A stretch of DNA of 7,001 bases, from positions 1 to 7,001 of the forward strand of contig JANXZI010000429.1 of the NCBI GenBank assembly GCA_025355595.1, written 5' to 3'. Made by a program: the position numbers and the translations under genes. Positions 1-5,471 of this stretch are shown here, one piece after another. This stretch comes from Spartobacteria bacterium (GTDB lineage Bacteria; Verrucomicrobiota; Verrucomicrobiia; Chthoniobacterales; Chthoniobacteraceae). The notes beneath the pieces are model-generated. The model was not told the DNA's origin. It ran no database searches and saw only the letters and a list, made by a program, of their open reading frames with translations. Each line of letters begins with the position of its first letter. Position 1 is the stretch's first letter.

Positions 1-1
1 T

Positions 2-267
2 GACGTCCGCCGGGTGCCGCGCGAGGACGCGCGCCACGGCAGGCGGGATGCCCGCGCTACCCCGCGCACGAGGAGGATCAGGACGATGCGAACCTGCCGC
101 TGATGGATTGGTATGCCGCCGAGCCCATCGTCGCCGCCGACCCCGCGTGGGCCGCCGAAGCCCTCGCCGCGTGCAAGATTGCCGCCAAGAGGATGGAATT
201 AAGTGGGCGGCGTACTTTGTTTCCCAAGGTCTCCGAGTTCATCGCGCGCCGGATGGCGGAGAAGTAG
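2..267 (+). pseudogene. C-terminal end of a PVC-type membrane-bound dehydrogenase/HEAT-repeat protein, reading frame interrupted
   Basis: The frame ending at the TAG at 265-267 encodes HEEDQDDANLPLMDWYAAEP (from about 67), and later PKVSEFIARRMAEK. From memory this is the C-terminal signature of the large secreted c-type-cytochrome/HEAT 'membrane-bound dehydrogenase' proteins common in Planctomycetota and Verrucomicrobiota. That frame has a TGA at 1-3 and no ATG or GTG before codon 106. The preceding family-like residues (RRVPREDAR) lie instead in the frame starting at base 2, which ends at the TGA at 101-103. The switch point coincides with a GC-rich palindrome (about 37-61). A second oddity is a 14-residue stretch (about 181-222) between KI and PKV that looks like an in-frame insertion. 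It is probably a frameshifted gene end, but a sequencing error in the hairpin is possible. The family assignment is moderately sure; the exact frameshift is inferred. Confidence 0.5.
37..61. repeat. Short palindromic interspersed repeat ending in GCTACC
   Basis: GCGGG (43-47) and CCCGC (51-55) form a 5-bp stem around ATG, followed at once by GCTACC (56-61). The same layout, a small GC palindrome followed by GCTACC, recurs at 3848-3870. It sits exactly where the dehydrogenase-like reading frame changes, so it may be an inserted dispersed repeat. The repeat family is inferred from two copies in the window. Confidence 0.4.
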
Positions 268-321
268 AGGCAATCCTTCGGAACACGCGTCCACAACGCC
301 TTCTGCGCCGAATTAAGGACG

Positions 322-1218
322 ATGAAGATTTTTCTACTCCTCTGTCTCACGATGCTCGGCGGCTGCGCCGTGGTGCAGCGCGCGGGAATCGCGGTGCTTT
401 ATCAAAAGGCTCCGCTGACGGAGGCGCAGGTCACGCGCGATATCGTTTACCAGCCGGGTTCCACGTCGCCGGGGCAGCGGCTCGACCTGTTCCGCCCGAC
501 CTCGAAGCACTGGCCGGTGATCGTCTTTGCCTACGGCGGGGCATGGGAAAGGGGCGACAAGGCACTCCGTTTCGGAGGTCAGGATGTGTATGGAAACATC
601 GGCCGCTTTTACGCCGCGCAGGGGATCGGCGTGGCGGTGATCAACTACCGCCTCCAGCCAGCGGTGACGTGGAGGCAGCAGGTGGCCGACATGGCCGACG
701 CCACGGCTTGGGTGGGGCGGAACATCAGTTCCTACGGCGGCGATCCCTCGCGCATTTTCATCGCCGGGCATTCCTCGGGCGCGTATTTGGCTTCCTACGT
801 CGCGCTGAACCGCGAAGTGGCGGCGCAGCACGGTGTCCCGCACCTCGCGGGGGCGATCTGCGTGAGCGGCGCCGGACTCGACATGGCCGATGCGGAAACC
901 TACCGGCTCGGCCATTCCGTGGGGTATTACCAGTACCGGTTCTCCGACAAGGGCACGAATCCCCACTGGCAGCGCGATGCGTCCCCGGCGGCGTTCGCGA
1001 GGAAAGGGGCACCGCCATTTCTCATCCTCTACGCGGAAGGCGAGAGCGGTGCGCTCATCCGCCAAGCCCGGCACTTTCACGACATTCTCGAAAGTCAGGG
1101 CGTGAGCAACCGTCTCGTGGCCGTCCCCGGTGGAAGCCACGCGCGCATGGTCCTCGCGCTCAGCCGCCCGGACGGAATCGTGGGACCGGCGGTGCTGGAT
1201 TTCGTCAGGGCGAGATAG
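322..1218 (+). CDS. Lipoprotein alpha/beta-hydrolase (carboxylesterase, BD-FAE/esterase-lipase type)
   Basis: A 298-residue protein predicted to be a membrane-anchored esterase hydrolysing short acyl or carbohydrate esters outside the cytoplasm. The N-terminus MKIFLLLCLTMLGGC is a lipoprotein signal with lipobox L12-G-G-C15. The fold markers are in family order: oxyanion-hole motif YGGAW at 71-75 (usually HGGAW), INYRL at 107-111, SYGGDPSRI at 137-144, nucleophile elbow G149-H-S151-S-G153, and GGSH at 270-273 carrying the likely catalytic His273. The acid expected after the FLILYAE strand falls on Glu241 instead of the usual Asp. The ATG follows AAGGA at 315-319 with only a 2-nt spacer, but it is the start that gives an intact lipoprotein signal. 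It lies 54 bp after the broken dehydrogenase end and on the same strand. The substrate cannot be told; the fold and lipoprotein call are strong. Confidence 0.85.
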   Translation: MKIFLLLCLTMLGGCAVVQRAGIAVLYQKAPLTEAQVTRDIVYQPGSTSPGQRLDLFRPTSKHWPVIVFAYGGAWERGDKALRFGGQDVYGNIGRFYAAQGIGVAVINYRLQPAVTWRQQVADMADATAWVGRNISSYGGDPSRIFIAGHSSGAYLASYVALNREVAAQHGVPHLAGAICVSGAGLDMADAETYRLGHSVGYYQYRFSDKGTNPHWQRDASPAAFARKGAPPFLILYAEGESGALIRQARHFHDILESQGVSNRLVAVPGGSHARMVLALSRPDGIVGPAVLDFVRAR

Positions 1219-1250
1219 CGTGAAGGTGCGCGCTGGTGTGCTCTGCGGGC

Positions 1251-1321
1251 GTGACTGGTGGCTGGTGAGAAATGACTGGTGGAGGTGCGCCGGTCGAAAC
1301 CATTCACAAGTCACCAGTCAC
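1251..1321. repeat. Imperfect inverted repeat with 7-nt periodic arms (GTGACTG type)
   Basis: The left arm 1251-1269 (GTGACTGGTGGCTGGTGAG) pairs with the reverse complement of 1303-1321 at 16 of 19 positions, around a 33-nt loop. The left side reads in 7-nt steps: GTGACTG, GTGGCTG, GTGAGAA, ATGACTG, GTGGAGG (1251-1285). The second ATGACTGGTGG is therefore offset by exactly 21 nt from the first copy. It does not look protein-coding. It could be a cruciform or RNA hairpin element downstream of the lipoprotein gene. Confidence 0.75.
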
Positions 1322-1339
1322 AGCCCTGCTCTTTTGCCA

Positions 1340-1470
1340 GTTTGAAGTTGAACGTTGAACGTTGGACGTTTGTCCCGCCGAAGGCGCAGTGCGATCCAGG
1401 ACGTGGGATCAGAAGCCGCAAGGCCGCTGCGCGGGGCTTAACGTCAAACGTTCAACGTCAAACCTCAAAC
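1340..1470. repeat. 131-nt inverted-repeat element with heptad arms (TTGAACG type) and nested inner stems
   Basis: The arms 1340-1369 and 1441-1470 are reverse complements at 26 of 30 positions. The left arm runs in 7-nt units TTTGAAG, TTGAACG, TTGAACG, TTGGACG; the right arm, read in reverse complement, gives TTTGAGG, TTTGACG, TTGAACG, TTTGACG. The 71-nt centre has its own nested pairings: GCGCAG (1384-1389) with CTGCGC (1427-1432), and GATCC (1393-1397) with GGATC (1406-1410). A transcript could fold into one long, stacked hairpin. It carries no ORF resembling a protein family. It may be a non-autonomous mobile hairpin, an mRNA-end structure, or a structured RNA; the sequence does not decide between these. 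Confidence 0.8.
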
Positions 1471-1533
1471 TAGGACACTGCCAGCGGGGGACTCCCCTTG
1501 CCGGACGCCGCGCTGCGATCCAACATCCCACCT

Positions 1534-2841
1534 ATGCGCGCCACATTTTTTCTCCCGTGTCTGCTCTTCCTGTCCGGCTGGGGGATTGGCGCGGAGGAAG
1601 CGAAGCTCCGTCCGCTGATGAAGGACTTCATCGGGCTGAACGTCCACACGGTGAATTTCAAGCCGACTCTCTATGCGCCGATCACACGCGTGCTGCGGAA
1701 CTATCACCCGATGCAGTGGGATTTCGGCGACGACACCTCTGCGGCGACGAGCTTTCCCTTTGCCAAAAATCGCGTGAACTGGGCGCAGCTCTACGGAAGC
1801 TGGCGGCAGGTCGGATACCGCACGCACGTCTCGCTGATGTTTGACAACATCGCGCCCGGTGCGTGGAAAAATGTGGAGCGCGATGCAGAGGCGTATGGGC
1901 TCGCGTTCGCCAAGGCATTCGGCCCATCAGCCAAGGACGCCCTGATCGAAGCCGCGGAGATCGGCAACGAGCCGGGCAAGTACGACGACGCGACGTATCG
2001 CAAACTTTTCGAGGCGATGGCGCGCGGATTCCGCGCAGGCGATCCGAAGCTGCGCATCGCGACGTGCGCGGCGAATCTCGGCCCGAGCGGACGTTACTCG
2101 AAAAGCGTGGATGTGCTCGCAGGCCTTGATGCGCTTTGGGACATCCTGAATATCCATTGCTACGCCGAGGCCGAGCCGTGGCCGACGTGGCGACGCAGCT
2201 ATCCCGAGGATCCGGCGACGAAATTCGTGGAGAACGTCGGGCACGTCTTGAAATGGCGGGCCGAGCACGCGCCGGCGAAGGAAGTGTGGGTGACGGAATT
2301 TGGCTACGACGCCTCCACGAAGCCGCCGCCTGCCACGGGCGATTTTGCCAAATGGCAGGGCAGCACCGAGCAGCAGCAGGCGATGTGGTCGGTGCGATCC
2401 TTCCTGCTGCTCGCGGGCCTCGGCGTGGATCGCGCCCATCTGTATTTTTTCAATGATAGCGACGAGCCGCACGTTCACGGCAGCAGCGGCATCACGCGGA
2501 ACTTCGAGCCAAAGCCGGCATTCCACGCGCTCGGGTGGCTCCAGCGTTCGCTCGGGGAATACCGTTTCGCGCGCGTGGATCGCGACGATGCGGACGAGTG
2601 CTACGCGTATGAATTCACGCACGGCGCGAATCCTTCAAAGCGCGCGTGGGCCGTGTGGCGGCCGACCGGTGGGCCTCGTGTCGTGCGGCTTTTCAACGAC
2701 CCGTTGCGAGTGGTGCGCGCGGAGCGGATGCCGCTCGTCGCAGGCGAAGCGGAAGCGGTGGAAGTGCGCCAGGAGATCGAGGGCTACATGGCCGTCGAGG
2801 CATCCGAGCGCCCGGTGATCATTTGGCTGATGAAGCCGTGA
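1534..2841 (+). CDS. Secreted clan-A (TIM-barrel) glycoside-hydrolase-like protein
   Basis: A 435-residue exported protein. The chosen ATG gives a classic signal peptide (MRATFFLPCLLFLSGWGIGA, likely cut after Ala20); an in-frame TTG at 1498 would put 12 extra residues in front, and no good ribosome site supports either. The mature part has the two carboxylates of retaining clan-A glycosidases: EIGNEPG with candidate acid/base Glu146, and VWVTEFGYD with candidate nucleophile Glu245. Other barrel markers are LNIHCYAEAEPWPTW (about 185-199) and RAHLYFFNDSDE (about 290-301). Residues from about 350 to the end look like a C-terminal beta-sandwich. I recall close relatives in Planctomycetota and Verrucomicrobiota, but cannot assign a CAZy family (GH5, GH39 or an unclassified group). 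It probably acts on plant or algal polysaccharide outside the cytoplasm; the substrate is unknown. Confidence 0.8.
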   Translation: MRATFFLPCLLFLSGWGIGAEEAKLRPLMKDFIGLNVHTVNFKPTLYAPITRVLRNYHPMQWDFGDDTSAATSFPFAKNRVNWAQLYGSWRQVGYRTHVSLMFDNIAPGAWKNVERDAEAYGLAFAKAFGPSAKDALIEAAEIGNEPGKYDDATYRKLFEAMARGFRAGDPKLRIATCAANLGPSGRYSKSVDVLAGLDALWDILNIHCYAEAEPWPTWRRSYPEDPATKFVENVGHVLKWRAEHAPAKEVWVTEFGYDASTKPPPATGDFAKWQGSTEQQQAMWSVRSFLLLAGLGVDRAHLYFFNDSDEPHVHGSSGITRNFEPKPAFHALGWLQRSLGEYRFARVDRDDADECYAYEFTHGANPSKRAWAVWRPTGGPRVVRLFNDPLRVVRAERMPLVAGEAEAVEVRQEIEGYMAVEASERPVIIWLMKP

Positions 2842-3032
2842 GGCGCGCGGCGGAGCCGCGGAGAGTACGGGCAACCCGCCGGGAACACCGGGCAACGAGA
2901 GGCGTCATTTTCGGAAGCACGCGCGGGGCGCCGTCCTGAAACGCGCGCATTTCCACGTCCGATGTTCGCGGTGGGCCGCCGCAAACCACAGGGGAGCCGC
3001 CTTTGCTCCCCATGCTCTCGCGGTCCGCGCGA
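2842..3032. other. Convergent intergenic gap without genes
   Basis: The gap separates the + strand hydrolase from the - strand membrane protein. It holds a repeated CGGGCAAC (2868-2875 and 2889-2896) and a terminator-like hairpin at 2991-3011. The stretch from about 2901 to 3012 has the look of a dispersed repeat, but no second copy is in the window to prove it. Confidence 0.55.
2991..3011. terminator. Terminator-like hairpin between convergent genes
   Basis: GGGGAGC (2991-2997) and GCTCCCC (3005-3011) form a perfect 7-bp stem with a 7-nt loop. It is 21 nt past the stop of the - strand TVP38-like gene and about 150 nt past the + strand hydrolase stop. There is no U-tract on either strand, so intrinsic termination is uncertain. 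Confidence 0.4.
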
Positions 3033-3680
3033 TCAGGGTGACTCGGCTTCGGATGCCGCGACCGCGGCCTTGGCGACCTTCGCGACGTAGCGCAGCGCGA
3101 GCACGGCGGCGATGATGCCGATTCCGAGAAGGGCATATTCCATCGGATGCACGGGCCGCCCTTTGCCGTGCAGTGCAGCGAGGCCGCCTTGGAGCGACAT
3201 GCCGATCCATACGAAGAGACTGTTTGGCAAGATGACCGCAACGCATGTCGCCGCGAGGTAGGGCCAGAAGCGGATGGGCGTGAGGCCGTAACAGTAGTTC
3301 GCGAGGCCGAACGGGATGGGGACGAAGCGCAGCAGCAGGACAATCTTCCAGCCTTCGCGTCCGACGGCTCTGTCAATCAGGCGGAATTTTTCATGCTGGC
3401 TCAGCCAGCGTGCGACGCGCTCGCGGACGAGGTGGCGTGAGATGAGAAAATTGACCGTGGCGCCGACGGCGCAACCGAGCATGAGGCTGAGCGAACCTTT
3501 GAAGAAACCGAATTTGCCGAAACCGAAGAACACTCCGGCGGCCATGCCGAGCGGCGCACAGGGCACCATGAACATCTGCGCGAGGACGAAGATGCCGGCG
3601 AACGCGAAGATGCCGAGGGCACCCATCGCTTGGATGGTTTGCTGGAGGCGTTCGAGAAATTGGACGAGGTATTCGAGCAT
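3033..3680 (-). CDS. TVP38/TMEM64 (VTT-domain, DedA-like) membrane protein
   Basis: A 215-residue integral membrane protein. Hydrophobic segments fall near residues 21-38, 60-82, 112-130, 139-159 and 181-198, and the tail after 199 is short and alanine/lysine rich. Two family motifs are visible: VPCAPLGMAAGVFFGFG (39-55), a re-entrant-loop-like stretch, and RFVPIPFGLANYCYG (118-132), the conserved R-x-x-P-x-P-F-x-x-x-N-Y-x-x-G element. Eukaryotic VTT relatives are lipid scramblases; bacterial members such as E. coli YdjX/YdjZ have no settled role, so lipid or small-solute movement across the inner membrane is only a family-based guess. It is the last gene of the - strand block, 197 bp after dgt, and may have its own promoter. 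No clear Shine-Dalgarno precedes the ATG. The length is normal for the family. Confidence 0.88.
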   Translation of the reverse strand: MLEYLVQFLERLQQTIQAMGALGIFAFAGIFVLAQMFMVPCAPLGMAAGVFFGFGKFGFFKGSLSLMLGCAVGATVNFLISRHLVRERVARWLSQHEKFRLIDRAVGREGWKIVLLLRFVPIPFGLANYCYGLTPIRFWPYLAATCVAVILPNSLFVWIGMSLQGGLAALHGKGRPVHPMEYALLGIGIIAAVLALRYVAKVAKAAVAASEAESP

Positions 3681-3731
3681 GTGCGTGCGCCGTTAGAGCG
3701 GGCAGCGTGCCGCGCGGCGAGAGGGAAGATG

Positions 3732-3759
3732 GAATGAAGGGATGACGGGTGACGGGAAA
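3732..3759. repeat. Short degenerate heptad run (GGGATGA/CGGGTGA type)
   Basis: Upstream of the TVP38-like gene the + strand reads in 7-nt steps: GAATGAA, GGGATGA, CGGGTGA, CGGGAAA. The period matches the arms of the three inverted repeats, but I find no convincing inverted partner in the 3681-3877 gap. It could be a decayed single arm. Confidence 0.35.
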
Positions 3760-3847
3760 TATGGCGGGTGGAGCTGCGGAGGCGGGTTCGAAATTCGAGC
3801 TGCGGTTCCAGCGCGGCATTATCCCGCCGCCTTCGCCCATCCTCCCT

Positions 3848-3870
3848 GCCGACGAACCGTCGGCGCTACC
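3848..3870 (-). terminator. Hairpin 14 nt past the dgt stop, also a GCTACC-flanked palindromic repeat
   Basis: GCCGACG (3848-3854) pairs with CGTCGGC (3858-3864) around a 3-nt loop, giving a 7-bp GC-rich stem just downstream of the dgt stop codon (3878-3880) on the - strand. It has no T-tract. On the + strand it is followed by GCTACC (3865-3870), exactly as at 43-61, so it may be a dispersed palindromic repeat that also acts as an mRNA-end structure. Confidence 0.4.
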
Positions 3871-3877
3871 TCGGCGG

Positions 3878-5224
3878 CTACGTGCCGGGCAGCGCGATGC
3901 CTTTCACGCGGCGGTAGAGGGCGACGGCGTAGCTGTCGGTCATGCCGCTCACGAAATCGAGCATTCGCATGAGGCGCCCGTATGGGCCGGCTTCGCGCGC
4001 GGCTCGGACGCACTCGGCGGGGAGCTGGCTGGCGAGTTTGCGGCTGCGGTTGGAGATTTTTTCGCCGTGCGCGGCGATGTCGTTCACGGCGCTCATGAAG
4101 ACATCGAGCAGGCCGCCGAGGACCTCGTAGCCGGCGATCTCGATCTGCACGCCGCGATCGGTCGCGTAGATGGTCGCGCGGCTCACTTGCTGGATTTCGC
4201 CGAGGGCAGGTGCGGCGGAGATCGCCTCGGTGAGCGGCGTGTCGAATTTCCCCGCGAGCAGGCCGGCCTCGTTGTCGAGAAATGCGGCGGTGCATTGCGC
4301 GAGGCATTCGCCGATGGCCATTGCGCGCAGCATTTCGAGCGCGGCTTTGCTCGACGACATGCCGTCAAGATCGCGCGGGTGCCGGCGGATGATCGCGAGG
4401 AAGGCATCGCGCACCGTCTCGTAGCTCAGGTGGCCGAGGCGCGCGCCGTCCTCGAAATCCACGAGGCGGTAGCAGATGTCGTCCGCGGCCTCGACGAGGA
4501 ATGCGAGCGGGTGCCGCGCCCAGCATTGCGGCGCGCGGTGGATGAGCCCGCAATGGTTTGCGACTTCCGCGAAGTGCTCTCGTTCGCTCTCGAAGAAGCC
4601 GAATTTTTTCAGGCTCGCGCCTGTGTGAGGCACAGGGCCGAGGAGCGAGGCGTGCGGATATTTCGTGAATGCACCGAGCGTCGCGCTCGTGAGCTGGAGG
4701 CCGCCGGCATTGTCCGGCATTTGCAGCCGCGTGAGGATTCGGAAGCCCTGCGCATTGCCCTCGTAGCGCTCGATGTCTGCAACCTCCGCCTCAGCGAGTC
4801 CGCTGCGTGCGGCGCGCGCGTGCGGGCTGTCGCTCGTGAACCAGTGCTGAATCGCATCCTCGCCGCTGTGGCCAAAGGGCGGATTGCCGAGATCGTGCCC
4901 GAGCGCCGCGGCGTGGACGATCGCGCCGAAGTCCGATGCGTGCAGTCCGTCGGTATCTTTCGGGTGCCGTGCGCAGACTTCCGCGCCGACGCGCGTGCCG
5001 AGCGAGCGGCCCACACTGGCGACCTCGAGGGAATGCGTGAGGCGCGTGCGGGCAAAGTCATTTTCCGCGAGCGGGAAGACCTGCGTCTTGTCCTGCAGGC
5101 GTCGGAATGCGGACGAGAAAATGATGCGGTCGCTGTCGCGCTGAAAGTCCGATCGCGCGGGCTCGCGATGGCCGGGCTTCTTGCGGCCGAGACGCTCGGC
5201 GGAGAGGAGTTGCTGCCAGTTCAC
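3878..5224 (-). CDS. dgt: HD-domain deoxyguanosine triphosphate triphosphohydrolase (dGTPase)
   Basis: A 448-residue cytosolic enzyme that removes triphosphate from dGTP (and often other dNTPs), controlling nucleotide pools. The HD metal site is complete: His64 in RTRLTHSLEVA, His110-Asp111 in ALGHDLGNPPFGHSGED, and Asp249 in VEAADDI; His119 and Glu122 follow the HD pair as in catalytic dGTPases. The N-terminus VNWQQLLSAERLG matches the usual family start (M-x-W-x-x-L-L), so I choose the GTG at 5222-5224. An ATG further out (5291-5293) is in frame, but its 23 extra residues would be mostly encoded by the inverted repeat (KFKIQNSKF) and are unlikely to be native. No clear Shine-Dalgarno precedes the GTG. 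It lies downstream of phhB and the small membrane peptide on the same strand. The length and motifs are normal for the family. Confidence 0.93.
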   Translation of the reverse strand: MNWQQLLSAERLGRKKPGHREPARSDFQRDSDRIIFSSAFRRLQDKTQVFPLAENDFARTRLTHSLEVASVGRSLGTRVGAEVCARHPKDTDGLHASDFGAIVHAAALGHDLGNPPFGHSGEDAIQHWFTSDSPHARAARSGLAEAEVADIERYEGNAQGFRILTRLQMPDNAGGLQLTSATLGAFTKYPHASLLGPVPHTGASLKKFGFFESEREHFAEVANHCGLIHRAPQCWARHPLAFLVEAADDICYRLVDFEDGARLGHLSYETVRDAFLAIIRRHPRDLDGMSSSKAALEMLRAMAIGECLAQCTAAFLDNEAGLLAGKFDTPLTEAISAAPALGEIQQVSRATIYATDRGVQIEIAGYEVLGGLLDVFMSAVNDIAAHGEKISNRSRKLASQLPAECVRAAREAGPYGRLMRMLDFVSGMTDSYAVALYRRVKGIALPGT

Positions 5225-5230
5225 GCGGGG

Positions 5231-5323
5231 GAATTTTGAATTTTGAATTTTGAATTTTGGATGTCGAGGGAATGGCGCGCGGATGGCGCTCATTCAAAAT
5301 CCAGAATTCAAAATTCAACATTC
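5231..5323. repeat. Inverted-repeat element with heptad arms (GAATTTT type) filling an operon gap
   Basis: The left arm 5231-5263 starts with four perfect tandem copies of GAATTTT (5231-5258). It matches the reverse complement of 5291-5323 at 29 of 33 positions, around a 27-nt loop. The arms are strikingly AT-rich in a GC-rich window. The element occupies practically the whole 97-bp gap between the stop of the 49-codon membrane peptide (5322-5324) and the dgt GTG start (5224), reaching 2 nt into the stop codon. In a - strand polycistronic mRNA it would form a long hairpin that could modulate stability or dgt translation. Confidence 0.85.
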
Positions 5324-5471
5324 ATTTGGGCGGATCGTAGGGCAGCACGACGGACGGCGGTGGCGGTGCCGCACTCCGCTTTTCCACGAGCCAGCAGACG
5401 CCGACGGCGAACGCGATCACGATGATCGCGGAAATCATTTTCCACGCGCGATCCGGCTCCGCGCTAGGCAT
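5322..5471 (-). CDS. Small single-pass membrane protein overlapping phhB
   Basis: A 49-residue peptide whose ATG (5469-5471) overlaps the phhB stop in the sequence ATGCCTAG, an 8-nt overlap typical of translational coupling. Residues 1-11 are charged and polar (MPSAEPDRAWK), 12-29 form one hydrophobic helix (MISAIIVIAFAVGVCWLV), and the tail is basic and then proline-rich (EKRSAAPPPPSVVLPYDPPK), ending at the TGA at 5322-5324. I recognise no family. The layout suggests a bitopic inner-membrane peptide, with the short N-terminus or the Pro-rich tail outside undecided. In-frame start codons further upstream lie inside phhB. The reading frame looks protein-like because the hydrophobic and proline blocks are cleanly separated, but its small size leaves doubt. 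Confidence 0.6.
   Translation of the reverse strand: MPSAEPDRAWKMISAIIVIAFAVGVCWLVEKRSAAPPPPSVVLPYDPPK

Larger units (their letters stand above)
1219..1533. other. 315-bp intergenic region dominated by two inverted-repeat elements
   Basis: No convincing gene is present. About two thirds of the gap is the pair of heptad-arm inverted repeats at 1251-1321 and 1340-1470, only 18 nt apart. The remainder (1471-1533) holds a short palindrome GGGGA-C-TCCCC at 1487-1497 and a second copy of TGCGATCCA (1514-1522), whose first copy (1390-1398) lies inside the second element. The promoter of the downstream secreted hydrolase should lie here or upstream, but I see no clear -35/-10 pair. Confidence 0.7.

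Noticed and set aside
48..1223. 391-codon + strand frame covering the lipoprotein esterase
   Set aside because: It is out of frame with a clear esterase, very rich in Arg and Gly, and has no recognisable motif.
334..1314. 326-codon - strand frame opposite the esterase
   Set aside because: It is an antisense shadow of a well-supported gene and runs into the GTGACTG inverted repeat.
1251..1470. Possible CRISPR array
   Set aside because: The repeats are 7-nt tandem units arranged as inverted arms, with no 25-40-nt direct repeats, spacers or cas genes.
1927..2622. 231-codon - strand frame opposite the glycosidase
   Set aside because: It is an antisense shadow; the + strand frame has a signal peptide and catalytic motifs.
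2819..3376. 185-codon - strand frame across the convergent gap
   Set aside because: It overlaps the TVP38-like gene in another frame and has a low-complexity Arg/Ser composition.
3749..5239. 496-codon open frame on the + strand opposite dgt
   Set aside because: It is the exact antisense of a gene with all HD motifs, has an Arg/Ala/Glu-heavy composition typical of antisense frames in GC-rich DNA, and matches no family I recognise.
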